Shown: positions 34,323 through 43,363, numbered from the stretch's first letter. The stretch is 64,000 nucleotides of DNA from Micromonospora luteifusca (GCF_016907275.1 NZ_JAFBBP010000001.1:6748001-6812000); one strand, 5' to 3'. The notes: generated by a model not told the origin, from the letters alone. Program-made: numbers and translations.

Positions 34323-35219
34323 ATGAGCGACCACGCCGATGACTCGGCGACCGAGACTTTCGTGGCCCACCGCAACCTGCTCTTCACCGTCGCATACGAG
34401 ATGCTCGGATCCGCGGCCGACGCCGAAGACGTACTCCAGGAAACCTGGCTGCGGTGGGTCAAGGCCGACCTGGGACAGGTGCGCGACCAGCGCGCCTACC
34501 TGGTACGGATCACGACCCGGCAGTCGCTCAATCGGCTGCGCACAATGAGGCGCCGCAGGGAGGCATATGTCGGCTCCTGGCTGCCCGAGCCGCTGCTCAC
34601 CACGCCGGACGTGGCCGAGGACGTCGAGCTCGCCGAGAGCGTGTCGATGGCGCTGATGATCGTTCTCGAGAGGCTTTCGCCGACTGAGCGCGCCGTCTTC
34701 GTGCTGCGCGAGGCCTTCGGAATCGGCTACGACGAGATCGCAGCCGCCGTCGGCAAGAGCCCCGCGGCCGTCCGCCAGATCGCGCACCGCGCCCGCCAGC
34801 ACGTCGACGCCCACCGCCCTCGCGAGGTGGTCTCCCCGAGTGAGACCCGGGCGGCTCTGGGCGCGTTCCAGCGCGCGGTCGAAACCAGGGACCTACAGGG
34901 CCTCCTCGACGTGCTCGCCCCTGACGTCGTCCTGGTGGGCGACGGCGGCGGCGTCAAGCAGGCCGCGCTGCGGCCGATCACCGGCGCTGAGAAGGTGGTC
35001 CGCATGTTCTTCGGTGGTCTAGGCAAGGTTGAAGGCACGCTCACTGGTGAACCGACCGTGGTCAACGGCAACCCGGCACTCCTCGTACGCCTGGACGGGG
35101 AGATCGACGGCGTCATGGCGATCCGCGTCGAGAACGCCCGCATCACCGGCCTGTACTACGTCCGCAACCCGGAGAAGCTGACCCGCGTCGAAGCCGAGAC
35201 CCCGCTCACCCTGCGATGA
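34323..35219 (+). CDS. sigJ: ECF41 family RNA polymerase sigma factor SigJ
   Basis: A 298-residue extracytoplasmic-function sigma factor of group 41. Region 2 is near 10-75 (AYEMLGSAADAEDVLQETWL), region 4 near 115-170 (LSPTERAVFVLREAFGIGYD, then SPAAVRQIAHRARQHV). A SnoaL-like C-terminal domain replaces a classical anti-sigma factor. ECF41 signatures are present: WLPEP in the linker, VLVGDGGG, and NPEKL near the end. In this family the extension both activates and restrains the sigma factor. The neighbouring DoxX and flavoprotein genes are probable targets. The ATG at 34323 was chosen over an upstream start at 34260. Confidence 0.93.
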   Translation: MSDHADDSATETFVAHRNLLFTVAYEMLGSAADAEDVLQETWLRWVKADLGQVRDQRAYLVRITTRQSLNRLRTMRRRREAYVGSWLPEPLLTTPDVAEDVELAESVSMALMIVLERLSPTERAVFVLREAFGIGYDEIAAAVGKSPAAVRQIAHRARQHVDAHRPREVVSPSETRAALGAFQRAVETRDLQGLLDVLAPDVVLVGDGGGVKQAALRPITGAEKVVRMFFGGLGKVEGTLTGEPTVVNGNPALLVRLDGEIDGVMAIRVENARITGLYYVRNPEKLTRVEAETPLTLR

Positions 35220-35237
35220 ACTGCGTGAGGGGTTCGG

Positions 35238-35675
35238 CTAGGTCGCTGTCCGGAGGATGGCCACGAGATCGTGGATGGTCTGTTGCGCGTCGAGTCGGTC
35301 CGCTTCGGTGGTCCACCCCTGATGCCACGCCCCGTCGGGACCGGCGACAAAGAGCAACGCCTCCAGTGCGGGGGCGGCGACGCCCGACGTCGACGCGGGA
35401 AGCAGCGCGATCTCTGTCTCGTCCGACAGCTCCACCAGTTCCGTCACGCGGTGTCGTAGGTGCTCCCCGCCGGGAACCGTCGCGGCGACGAGTGCTGCCG
35501 CGGCGACGACCTCGTCCGGGAAGAACTCCCGCCAGAGGAGGTCGCGGTTGTCCCGGACGTAGGTGAACATGTGCCGGAGTGCGTCGAGTTGCTGCTCTGG
35601 CGGCCGTTCGGCGAGTTCTTCGAGGAAGTCCAGGGCACCGTCGCTGCTGAATGGCCCGGTTCCGAACGTTCCCAC
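35238..35675 (-). CDS. DUF4259 domain-containing protein
   Basis: A 145-residue soluble protein starting VGTFGTGPFSSDGALDFLEE, the hallmark of DUF4259, continuing with EVVAAAALVAATVPGG and VTELVELSDETEIALLPAS. DUF4259 proteins are small and uncharacterised, sometimes linked to contact-dependent toxin immunity by context elsewhere; nothing here supports that. The GTG at 35675 follows GGAGAGGG; the longer open frame upstream is not conserved. It converges with sigJ. Confidence 0.85.
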   Translation of the reverse strand: MGTFGTGPFSSDGALDFLEELAERPPEQQLDALRHMFTYVRDNRDLLWREFFPDEVVAAAALVAATVPGGEHLRHRVTELVELSDETEIALLPASTSGVAAPALEALLFVAGPDGAWHQGWTTEADRLDAQQTIHDLVAILRTAT

Positions 35676-35818
35676 GACACCCTCTCCTGGAGGCGGTACG
35701 GGCCGGTTACCGCCCACTCGAGGACCAATCCGGACGCCCCAAGCGTACGAGGCGCTCGAATCCGGTCTGGATGTCACCACTGAGCCCTGCGGACGCTGCC
35801 GCATGAGCGCGTGTCGGC

Positions 35819-36532
35819 TCAGCCGGCTGGGGAACTCCACGTTGTGGTCATGGCAACGATCCGCGCGGCAACCGCGTCTGGATCGACGAGTTGGTGCAGA
35901 TGTCCACCGGGCACCTCGGCTACGCCCCACCCGCGCTTGCGCGACTCCTGCGCCATGCGGTCGTACGGCGGCCCGAACAGCAGATACCCACATGGCCGAT
36001 GGTCCCAGCCCGCGGGGACAGGAATGTGTTGCTCGTAGTAGCTGATCGGAAGCCTGGGCTGCTCGGCCGAGACGGCCCACCTGGTCTCGGGGTCGGGGAA
36101 CAGCGATGCGACGTCCTCCTCGTCCCACCACGTCGTCCACTGCGGCAGCCGACCCCGCGTGACCTTCGTCCGCAGGTGGGTCAGCCGCTCGGGTGATGCG
36201 GCGGGCGTGGCTCCGGCCCGCGGGGGCAGACGGGCATCAACGAAGAGACATCCGACGACCGGACGCCGCGCCGCCTGCACGGCAACCGGGACCAGCAGAC
36301 CGGCGTTGCTGTGCGCTACCAACACGATTGGCTGATCCTGCGGTAGGTGGGAGAGGCTTTCGTTGATGGCCGCGCTGATTCGCGGCCAGAACGGGGGGTC
36401 GTCTTCGTCGGCCACGTCGATCAGCGATGGCACAACCGTCTCGGCGCCCAGACTTGCGAGCCGGGCCGCCACGGGTGTCCACGTCCGAGGACCCAGCAAC
36501 AGGCTGTGCATCAGCACGAACCCAGTCTTCAC
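35819..36532 (-). CDS. Alpha/beta hydrolase
   Basis: A 237-residue alpha/beta-hydrolase-fold protein. The oxyanion region (GFVLMHSLLLGPRTWTPVA) is followed by the nucleophile elbow VLVAHSNAGLLVPVAV (Ser in HSNAG rather than the usual GxSxG), and the C-terminal VPGGHLHQLVDPDAV carries the catalytic His. An acid residue is likely in the strand before it. It resembles small esterases with loose annotation. The replaced first Gly of the elbow is tolerated in the superfamily. Substrate unknown; GTG start. Confidence 0.85.
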   Translation of the reverse strand: MKTGFVLMHSLLLGPRTWTPVAARLASLGAETVVPSLIDVADEDDPPFWPRISAAINESLSHLPQDQPIVLVAHSNAGLLVPVAVQAARRPVVGCLFVDARLPPRAGATPAASPERLTHLRTKVTRGRLPQWTTWWDEEDVASLFPDPETRWAVSAEQPRLPISYYEQHIPVPAGWDHRPCGYLLFGPPYDRMAQESRKRGWGVAEVPGGHLHQLVDPDAVAARIVAMTTTWSSPAG

Positions 36533-36952
36533 CCGTTCATCATCGACGACGCTGTCTGCCGTCCGCTACCCGAGCCGTCCATGCCGGATGGAACAGGACC
36601 GCGCCCGCATCTGCGCCCGGCACGCGGCGCCCGTTCGTCGGCGGAGCCGCGAGCGCCGGCCAGGTCCCGGAGGCCAGCCGCAGCAGGTGGGGATGCATCC
36701 TCGGCATCCGGGGCCTGCGGCAACGGCGAGGTGTTTGAGCCGACAGGTGGCGGCGTGCCGGCCCGTCCACCCCGGGGTGAGCCCACTATGGCTGTGAAAT
36801 ACCCAGGCGTTCCTGTGTTCCTCTCGGTAGGGTCGCCAGCGCCGTACTGGTCGGCCAGCGGCATGGCGGCGCGACCTGCCGCCGCCCTTGCGGCCGCGCC
36901 AGCCCGCCGACCGATGTCGTGATGCCCAGCCGAAACCGGAGGCCCCCAGGCA
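36533..36952. other. Intergenic gap without supported gene
   Basis: A 420-bp region between the divergent hydrolase and DUF6204 genes. All open frames here lack homology-like patterns and look like antisense or random high-GC frames. Promoters for both flanking genes must lie in it, but none could be assigned. Confidence 0.4.
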
Positions 36953-37306
36953 ATGGCCCGCAAGACATACCAGGTCATCGTGCGCGGCAAGTTCGCGCAA
37001 CTCGATGACGAGCAGCGGGCCGCGCTGCTCGCCAAGGCTGACGAACACGACGTGTTTCGGGCGAAGTTCACCGAGGAAGGCACCGTGACCTACGAGCGGT
37101 CCCTGCTCGCCTTCACCTTCCGCTGTCTGGTTCCGGCCAGCGACGAGGATCGGGAAGCGAACGTGATTGGCAAGGCGGAAGCGCTCGCGGCAGCCGCCGT
37201 CTCGGGAATCGGTGCCGGCTACCGCGACCTCAAGTCGGTGTCGACCGACCTCGACGACATCAAGATCCGCCGGCGGGATCACCGACACTCGTACCACCAC
37301 GTATGA
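36953..37306 (+). CDS. DUF6204 family protein
   Basis: A 117-residue protein with the DUF6204 pattern: KTYQVIVRGKFAQLDDEQRA, RAKFTEEGTVTYERSLLAFT and VSGIGAGYRDLKSVSTDLDD. The family is actinobacterial and of unknown function, with an alpha/beta fold expected. GGAGG lies before the ATG but rather far (about 15 bases). Confidence 0.85.
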   Translation: MARKTYQVIVRGKFAQLDDEQRAALLAKADEHDVFRAKFTEEGTVTYERSLLAFTFRCLVPASDEDREANVIGKAEALAAAAVSGIGAGYRDLKSVSTDLDDIKIRRRDHRHSYHHV

Positions 37307-37348
37307 GCGCCAGCCTGCCCGGAGCGGGCTGCGAGTGCATCGACTCAG

Positions 37349-38356
37349 TCACTGCATGATGGTGACCGGTGGGTGCTCCTGCGAGGCGGTGCACCGGTAG
37401 ACCTGGAGTGTGTAGCCACGGCCAATCTCCACCTGGGTCGGGGTGTGGTCGACCGACTCGTCCTCGGCAGTGATGGGACGCCAGCTTCGGGTGTCGCCGT
37501 CCCATTCGTCGCTGGGGATGGTGAGAAGGGGTTCGAGCGGAGCGCCGCAGCACCGGAGCTCATCAGGGCCCGCCGGGCTCCGGAAGGTGAAGAAAGCGGA
37601 CCAGCCACCGACCTTCCAACCGGGAGCGATGGACAGATCGCCCCGGTAACCCGGATGCTTCTCGTCCGGTGACTGGAGGAGCTCCCTCTCCCGCGAGATG
37701 ATGCGGTCCGCCAGCTTGTCATCCAGCTCGTGATAAGCCGGGTACTCGATGACCTGCTCCGGGTGCAAGACGCAAGGTTCCGGCACGTAATAGCCCTGGC
37801 CGACGAAGGCCGGCTCGGGCGGGTGCATCAGCAGCTTCCGCACGCTTGTGGACCGCCGCCACCGTAGGTGCACCGCCGACCGCGCATCCATGATTTCGTC
37901 GAACGGGCACCACAGCACCTGAAGCATGTCCATGCCATCCGGACAGGGCAGATCAGGGACGTCCCGGGCGTAGAGCTGCGCCAGCGGGATGAGCGGCAGC
38001 GGCTCCGCCGGCAGCAGCGCCGGGTCGTAACCGGCAGCTACGCGGTCGATGACCACCTTCTCATCGCCAGTGAGCAGATTCGTTCCCGGCGGCCTGGGCC
38101 GTTGCCACGCCGCGGCGAGGATCCGTCGACGCGTGCGGACGTCCTCCAGGGTCGTCAACTCGTACGGCTCGTGCTCGTCGCTGCATGTCGGCCAGGCCTC
38201 GCCTACCGGCCACAGCAAGGGCCCACCCACCGAGCTGTCATGCACGGTCGGGTCTCCTGGGCGGGGATGAAGGCGGGTGGCGGTCCTGGCCTTCGCTGCC
38301 AGTTCCGGAAACAACGAGACCACATCCAACGGACGCGGTGGGGTGCTGCGCGTCAT
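37349..38356 (-). CDS. YwqG/DUF1963-like protein
   Basis: A 335-residue soluble protein resembling the YwqG (DUF1963) family. Typical pieces are LIPLAQLYARDVPDLPCPDG, DMLQVLWCPFDEI, GWKVGGWSAFFTFRSPAGPD and the C-terminal YTLQVYRCTASQEHPP. YwqG proteins are widespread in contact-dependent and polymorphic toxin neighbourhoods and in genomes generally, with no settled role. The ATG at 38356 begins MTRSTPPRPLD. No cognate toxin is seen next to it. Confidence 0.75.
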   Translation of the reverse strand: MTRSTPPRPLDVVSLFPELAAKARTATRLHPRPGDPTVHDSSVGGPLLWPVGEAWPTCSDEHEPYELTTLEDVRTRRRILAAAWQRPRPPGTNLLTGDEKVVIDRVAAGYDPALLPAEPLPLIPLAQLYARDVPDLPCPDGMDMLQVLWCPFDEIMDARSAVHLRWRRSTSVRKLLMHPPEPAFVGQGYYVPEPCVLHPEQVIEYPAYHELDDKLADRIISRERELLQSPDEKHPGYRGDLSIAPGWKVGGWSAFFTFRSPAGPDELRCCGAPLEPLLTIPSDEWDGDTRSWRPITAEDESVDHTPTQVEIGRGYTLQVYRCTASQEHPPVTIMQ

Positions 38357-38565
38357 GGTTCCCTCTCTTGATCACCGGCCTGCATCCAACCACGTGGCGC
38401 TGACAGAAGAGGAGCCGTCACAGCCCGCTGAGCATCCGGTCAGGTCTCGGGACGCGGGTGACACGTCCGGCTACACAACTGCTCAGGAGGCAACTAGTCT
38501 GCGCGCATGGCAGACCTGGGAGCGGTCGCTGTCGAGCTCTGATCGCCGTCAGAGCCGGGCATAGC

Positions 38566-39297
38566 ATGCGGCCTGTGCAGCTGAGCCAACGTGAGCAGGT
38601 GCTGGTACGCCTGGCCAAGTACCTCGGGCGATGCCGAGTGTCACACACGTTGCGAGTGGCCATCGACGGGCCCGACGCTGCGGGGAAAACCCGTCTGGCG
38701 GACAACCTCGCCCACCTGTTGGGCCAACAGCGGGAAGTGATCCGGCTCAGCGTGGACCGCTTCCACCGACCGGCAGCTGCGCGTCGACAACGCGGCTCCT
38801 TGTCCGCCGAGGGCTACCACCGGGACTCGTTCGACAACGACACCATCATCGACTCCGTCCTGCGCCCGCTTGGACCCGGAGGCGACGGACGCTACCTCCC
38901 CGCAACGTACGACTATCGAGCTGACGAGCCTGTGCCGCCGACGTACCAGCGAGCCCCGGCCCGTGGGATCCTGCTGTTCGACGGCGTCTTCCTCCTACGC
39001 CCTGAACTGCGCGACTACTGGGACGTGGCGCTATACCTGCACGTCGCACCAGAGGTGACACTGCGGCGTGCCCTGAAACGCGATCTTGACCTGTTCGGCT
39101 CGGCGGCTGCCGTGGAACAGCGGTACCACGGCCGGTACCTGCCCGGGCAGGAGTTGTACCGCGCAGAGGCGCAGCCACTTGACCGAGCAGACATCGTGCT
39201 CGACATGGGCAACCCACTCAACCCCACCATGCTGTGCTGGGCCGCCGATGCCGAACCGGACAGCCACGGGGAGCGGGGTCAACCGCCGGCCAAGTGA
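38566..39297 (+). CDS. Uridine kinase-like P-loop protein
   Basis: A 243-residue nucleoside/phosphoribulokinase-family NTPase. The P-loop AIDGPDAAGKTRLADNLAHL is near residue 30; VIRLSVDRFHRP (substrate Asp) and GILLFDGVFLLRPELRDYWD follow. The later RRALKRDLDLFGSAAAVEQR looks like the lid region, and YLPGQELYRAEAQPLDRADI closes the domain. Such proteins are usually annotated uridine kinase, but specificity is untested. The ATG at 38566 precedes the fold by about 25 residues. Confidence 0.85.
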   Translation: MRPVQLSQREQVLVRLAKYLGRCRVSHTLRVAIDGPDAAGKTRLADNLAHLLGQQREVIRLSVDRFHRPAAARRQRGSLSAEGYHRDSFDNDTIIDSVLRPLGPGGDGRYLPATYDYRADEPVPPTYQRAPARGILLFDGVFLLRPELRDYWDVALYLHVAPEVTLRRALKRDLDLFGSAAAVEQRYHGRYLPGQELYRAEAQPLDRADIVLDMGNPLNPTMLCWAADAEPDSHGERGQPPAK

Positions 39298-39320
39298 GTA
39301 CGAACGGCGGTCGGCCCGGT

Positions 39321-40016
39321 CTACGAGTCGTCTCGGCCCTGCCAGGTTGTCACACAAGCCTCGTTACCCTCGATATCGGCGAGAACCCAGTAGGCGGGAG
39401 CATGGGACGCGGACACGAGCCGGCCACCGGCCGTCAGCGCGGCTTCGATCCGCCGTGGTGCCTCGTCGTGCGGGACACAGATGTCGAAGTGGATGCGATT
39501 CCGGCCCGGGCGTGGCTGATCCATTTGCTGAAACCACATCGCCGGACCCTGCCCAACCGGGTCGACGATCGGATCCTTGGGACCGTCGGCTCCCGCCTCG
39601 GCCGTGTAGCCCAGCACGGCCTTCCAGAACGGCCGGACCGCTGCGATGTCGAGCGCGTCGATGGCGATCTCCACGAGCTGGACCGACCTCGGCGCTCCCG
39701 TACCAATCTCAGGCTCCGTCCGTAGCCCGACGTTCCGCATGGCGGCGGAAAGCCGATGCGCAAGGTCGATATCGCAAGCGGTAAGCGCCGCCTGATCCAC
39801 CGACTGCAGGGTCAACACGACCCGGTCTGGCCGGATGTCGACGCGTAGGTGCCCATCGGCGTCGCTACCGCATGCCGCCACCACGCGCGCCGCCACCTCG
39901 GTTGCCTGGACCAATGAGCCGACGCGGACCGACGTGCGCAAAGCGCCCAACAAATACCGCCATCCCTGGTCGCTGATCGCGTCCGAGGCCGCCCGCCGAC
40001 TCAGTGTCTGTTCCAT
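39321..40016 (-). CDS. PCD-like and glyoxalase-like (VOC) fusion protein
   Basis: A 231-residue protein with two parts. Residues 1-105 (YLLGALRTSVRVGSLVQATE, then RPDRVVLTLQSVDQAALTAC) have the layout of a pterin-4a-carbinolamine dehydratase domain, but the catalytic His-His-Pro is not clearly present (DADGHLRVDI stands there). Residues 115-231 are a glyoxalase-like VOC domain (VQLVEIAIDALDIAAVRPFW, FDICVPHDEAPRRIEAALTA). Such fusions are found in actinobacteria; the substrate is unknown. It is probably non-dehydratase. ATG at 40016. Confidence 0.7.
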   Translation of the reverse strand: MEQTLSRRAASDAISDQGWRYLLGALRTSVRVGSLVQATEVAARVVAACGSDADGHLRVDIRPDRVVLTLQSVDQAALTACDIDLAHRLSAAMRNVGLRTEPEIGTGAPRSVQLVEIAIDALDIAAVRPFWKAVLGYTAEAGADGPKDPIVDPVGQGPAMWFQQMDQPRPGRNRIHFDICVPHDEAPRRIEAALTAGGRLVSASHAPAYWVLADIEGNEACVTTWQGRDDS

Positions 40017-40214
40017 GTCGGCATCCTCACATGCGCCCCAATGGCCGTAGTGGTGGTGATGGCCTTCGTTTGGGAAGCTATTGCGCCCGACGGGGACCTG
40101 CGCGCACCGCTCATCATCGGCGCGGCTTATGGCTTGCTGGGATTCGGGATGTGGCGGCGACACCTCTGCCGACAGGGATCGAAACGGCATCGCCGCACTG
40201 GCACACTTGCGGAC

Positions 40215-40967
40215 ATGGTCGACTGGTATACGCAGGCCGATGCGGGTGGCGACATCATTCGGATCTCGGAACCGCACGTCAACGAGCTGCTGTCGGCGAA
40301 CTTCTGGTGGTTGCGCGGCAACGATCGCGACATGGTGATCGATGCCGGGCTCGGTGTCGTCGCCTTGCGGGAGGCAATTCCGGGCCTGTTCGAGCGTGAT
40401 CCGATGGTCCTGCTCACCCACGCGCACCTCGATCACGTGGGTGGGGCGGCGGAGTTCGCTGACCGGGCCGCCCACCCCGCCGAGGCGGAGCTCTTGGCGA
40501 CGGGTGTGCCAGCGAGCCTGTACGGCGCGGAGCTCTACGACAAACTCGGGATCGACGCAGCGGGCGAACCAGTCCCGGAGCTCATGATCGACGTCCTGCC
40601 GAGTCCCGGCTACGACCCGGCTGCCTACCGCGTCGAGCCCATGACCGTGAGCCGGATGCTCGACGACGGCGACCGGATCGACCTGGGCGGGCGCGAACTG
40701 ACCGTGCTGCACCTTCCCGGGCACACACCGGGAAGCATCGCGCTGTTGGAGGAGCGTACCGGGACGCTGTACTCCGGCGACATCATCTACGACGGTTACT
40801 TGATCGACAACCTGCCGAACTCCGACGTGGCTGCCTACCGGCGAAGCATGGAGTTCCTCGCCGACCTCGACGTGTCCGTCGTCCATCCCGGCCACGGGCA
40901 CAGCTTCGACAGGACCCGCCTTCGCCAGTTGGCCGAGGCCTACCTGCGCAGGACAGGCTCGGGCTGA
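40215..40967 (+). CDS. MBL-fold metallohydrolase
   Basis: A 250-residue metallo-beta-lactamase-fold enzyme with a dinuclear zinc site: THAHLDHVGG (HxHxDH), LHLPGHTPGSIALLEE (His), LYSGDIIYDG (bridging Asp) and VVHPGHGHSFD (His). It resembles hydrolases of the quorum-quenching lactonase/glyoxalase II type without a specific match. The ATG at 40215 starts just before the fold (MVDWYTQADAGGDIIRI); an upstream in-frame start at 40041 would add a hydrophobic stretch not typical of the family. Confidence 0.85.
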   Translation: MVDWYTQADAGGDIIRISEPHVNELLSANFWWLRGNDRDMVIDAGLGVVALREAIPGLFERDPMVLLTHAHLDHVGGAAEFADRAAHPAEAELLATGVPASLYGAELYDKLGIDAAGEPVPELMIDVLPSPGYDPAAYRVEPMTVSRMLDDGDRIDLGGRELTVLHLPGHTPGSIALLEERTGTLYSGDIIYDGYLIDNLPNSDVAAYRRSMEFLADLDVSVVHPGHGHSFDRTRLRQLAEAYLRRTGSG

Positions 40968-41080
40968 GTCGTTCGAGGCGTGGACGGCAGGCTACGGCGC
41001 AGCATGTCGGGAATGCCGGGCGGCTCGGTTCCAGGAGAGGATGTGGCGACCGTGGCCGCACCAGCCTGAGGAGATTCAGC

Positions 41081-41521
41081 ATGGCGATCCAGCGGATGGA
41101 CAACGTCCTCATCGTTGTCGAGGACCTTGACGCGGTCATCTCGTTCTTCGTCGAACTCGGTATGGAGCTGGAGGGCCGAGGGCCCGCCGAGGGGCGTTGG
41201 GTCGAGCGTGTCATCGGGATCGACGACGTCCGGCAGGAGGTCGCGATGCTGCGGACCCCGGACGGCCATGGCAAGGTCGAACTGGCGATGTTCCATACCC
41301 CTGAGGCGGTCACCGCCGAGCCGAAGGACGCACCGGCGAACACGTTGGGCATTCGCCGCATCATGTTCGCCGTCGACGACATCGAGGACGTCATCGCCCG
41401 GCTGCGCAACCACGGGGCCGAACTCGTCGGGGAGCTGGCACAGTACGAGGACATCTATCGGCTCTGCTACGTCCGAGGCCCCGAGGGCATCCTCGTCGGA
41501 CTGGCCGAACAGCTCAGGTGA
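41081..41521 (+). CDS. VOC family protein
   Basis: A 146-residue single VOC (glyoxalase/bleomycin resistance/dioxygenase) module pair: MAIQRMDNVLIVVEDLDAVI opens the first beta-alpha-beta unit and TLGIRRIMFAVDDIEDVIAR the second. Metal ligand candidates are Glu/His in EVAMLRTPDGHGKVELAMFH and the final Glu in VRGPEGILVGL. GAGGAG precedes the ATG at good spacing. Function could be lyase, dioxygenase or drug binding. Confidence 0.88.
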   Translation: MAIQRMDNVLIVVEDLDAVISFFVELGMELEGRGPAEGRWVERVIGIDDVRQEVAMLRTPDGHGKVELAMFHTPEAVTAEPKDAPANTLGIRRIMFAVDDIEDVIARLRNHGAELVGELAQYEDIYRLCYVRGPEGILVGLAEQLR

Positions 41522-41554
41522 CAGTCCCGGCGGGGCGTCCGCCGAGGGTCGGGG

Positions 41555-42274
41555 TCACGCGACCAGGGTGCCGCCGTCGACGGTCACCACCGTGCCGGTG
41601 GCGTAGGTCGCCCGCAGGAGGTACACGAACGCCTCGGCGACCTCCTCCGGCTCGCCCACCCGACCGAGCGGAAGCGACTCGCTGAGCTGGGCGTACATCT
41701 GCTCTCGGGTTTCCTGCGGCAGCGGGTCCCAGAGCGGCGAGCGGATCACTCCGGCGGAGACGGCGTTGACCCGGAGCGGGGCGAGTTCGACGGCGAGCGC
41801 GCGGACCAGCGCGTCGATCGCCCCGGTGATGCTGGCCGCCACCGACCAGCCGGCACTCGGCCGGTGGTTGGCGGTGCCGGTGGTGAGGGTGATCGACCCG
41901 CCTGGGCGCAGGTACGGGAGCGCCGCGTTGACCGCCGACAGGGAACCGAAATAGCGCAGGTCGAAGGCGGTACGGGCGGCGGAGAGGTCGAGGGCGTCGA
42001 CGGACATCAGCGCGAGCGGTTCACCGGCGGTGTAGACGAGGTGGTCGAACGCGCCGAGACGCTGGAACAGTCGGGCCACGTCGCCGGGGTCGGTGAGGTT
42101 GGCGGCGTACCCTTGGCTGCCGGCCGGCAGGGTCGCCAGGGCGCGGTCCACGCTGCGCTGGTTGCTGGAGGCGACCGCAACCTGGGCGCCCTCGCGGGCG
42201 GCCCGGGTGGCGGTGGCGAGCCCGATTCCCGAGGTTCCGCCGAGTACGACGACGCGCTGCTCGCTGAGGTTCAT
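41555..42274 (-). CDS. SDR family oxidoreductase, atypical active site
   Basis: A 239-residue short-chain dehydrogenase/reductase. The cofactor motif VVVLGGTSGIGLATATRA is intact, as are YTAGEPLALM (NAG-like position) and RVNAVSAGVIRSPLW. The catalytic Tyr-x-x-x-Lys is not seen: the segment reads HRPSAGWSVAASITGAIDAL, with no Lys. It may act as a non-catalytic or differently catalytic SDR. It is divergent from a LysR gene with a palindromic box between them, so probably regulated by it. Confidence 0.85.
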   Translation of the reverse strand: MNLSEQRVVVLGGTSGIGLATATRAAREGAQVAVASSNQRSVDRALATLPAGSQGYAANLTDPGDVARLFQRLGAFDHLVYTAGEPLALMSVDALDLSAARTAFDLRYFGSLSAVNAALPYLRPGGSITLTTGTANHRPSAGWSVAASITGAIDALVRALAVELAPLRVNAVSAGVIRSPLWDPLPQETREQMYAQLSESLPLGRVGEPEEVAEAFVYLLRATYATGTVVTVDGGTLVA

Positions 42275-42362
42275 GATCGTGTCCTTCCGGATTCGTGGTG
42301 GAACGGTTCCCACCATGCGTCGGCCACGACGCCCACGTCCAAGACCTCTTTCACCTGCTGTG

Positions 42363-42377
42363 ATGCCCAACGGGCAT
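42363..42377. promoter_or_regulatory. LysR-type T-N11-A box
   Basis: ATGCCC-AAC-GGGCAT is a perfect 6-bp palindrome with a 3-base centre and fits T-N11-A (T42364 to A42376). It is placed 63 bases before the LysR start and 88 before the divergent SDR start. Confidence 0.6.
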
Positions 42378-42440
42378 TAACCTGGTCATACCCGGTGCGT
42401 ATCCTGGGGCGGCCGGAAGCGTGAACCGTACGGGGGCCGG

Positions 42441-43337
42441 ATGGACGTCGATCTGCGGAAGCTCCGCTACTTCGTGGCGGTCGCCGAGGAGCTGCACTTC
42501 GGCCGGGCCGCGGCCCGCCTGCACATCGCCCAGCCGGTCCTGTCGCGCCAGATCCGGGCTTTCGAGCATGAGCTCCGCGCCGAGCTCTTCGTCCGGGACC
42601 GTCGCTCCACCGCACTGACCGAGGCCGGCCACCAACTGTTGGCCGACGCTCGTCCGCTGCTCGCCTCGGCCGAGGCACTGCGTCGGCGGGTGCAACAGGC
42701 CGCGCACGGTAGGCCGACGTTCACCATCGCGTTCATGCCCGGCATCATCGTCACCGCCGAGGCTCGCGCGATCGCCGACCTCCATCCCGACCTGTCCGTC
42801 GGTGTCGTTCGCACCTCGTGGAACGACCAGGCCGAGGTGGTGCGCGAGGGGCGTGCCGACGTCAGTTACGTGCGGCTTCCGATCGACCAGCGTGGCCTGA
42901 GCCTGCGTCCACTGTTCACCGAACCCCGTGTCGTAGTCCTGCCCCAGGAGCACCGGCTGGCCGGCAAGGAGGCGGTCGACCTCGCTGAGCTGGTCGAGGA
43001 GCGGCTGCTCCAGGACCCGAACGCGGTGCCCGAGTGGCGGGACCTGCCGAACCGCCCGATGGATTCCGACCCCCGCCCCCGACCCGAGCTGAACTCTGTC
43101 GAGGAGAAGCTGGAGCACGTGGCCGCGTATGCCGGGATGGTGATCCTGCCGCTGTCGACCGCGACGTTTTACACCAGGCCGGACGTCGTCCATGTGCCCG
43201 TCGACGATCTCGGGCACAACCAGGTGTGCCTGGCCTGGGCCGAGGACAATCGGTCGCCGCTGGTGCGGGAATTCGTCGAGATCGCGGCGCGGCAGGCGCA
43301 GGCGGCGGACCGCACGCCTCGGGCGACCCGCGATTAG
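42441..43337 (+). CDS. LysR family transcriptional regulator
   Basis: A 298-residue LysR regulator. The helix-turn-helix is MDVDLRKLRYFVAVAEELHF, then RLHIAQPVLSRQIRAFEHEL; the effector domain starts near 90 (FTIAFMPGIIVTAEARAIAD). It is transcribed divergently from the SDR gene across a palindromic box, the classical arrangement for self-regulation and control of the neighbour. The GNAT gene follows 26 bases downstream and may be read through. Confidence 0.93.
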   Translation: MDVDLRKLRYFVAVAEELHFGRAAARLHIAQPVLSRQIRAFEHELRAELFVRDRRSTALTEAGHQLLADARPLLASAEALRRRVQQAAHGRPTFTIAFMPGIIVTAEARAIADLHPDLSVGVVRTSWNDQAEVVREGRADVSYVRLPIDQRGLSLRPLFTEPRVVVLPQEHRLAGKEAVDLAELVEERLLQDPNAVPEWRDLPNRPMDSDPRPRPELNSVEEKLEHVAAYAGMVILPLSTATFYTRPDVVHVPVDDLGHNQVCLAWAEDNRSPLVREFVEIAARQAQAADRTPRATRD

Positions 43338-43363
43338 GGACGGTCGGTGCTTAGGCTCCATTC

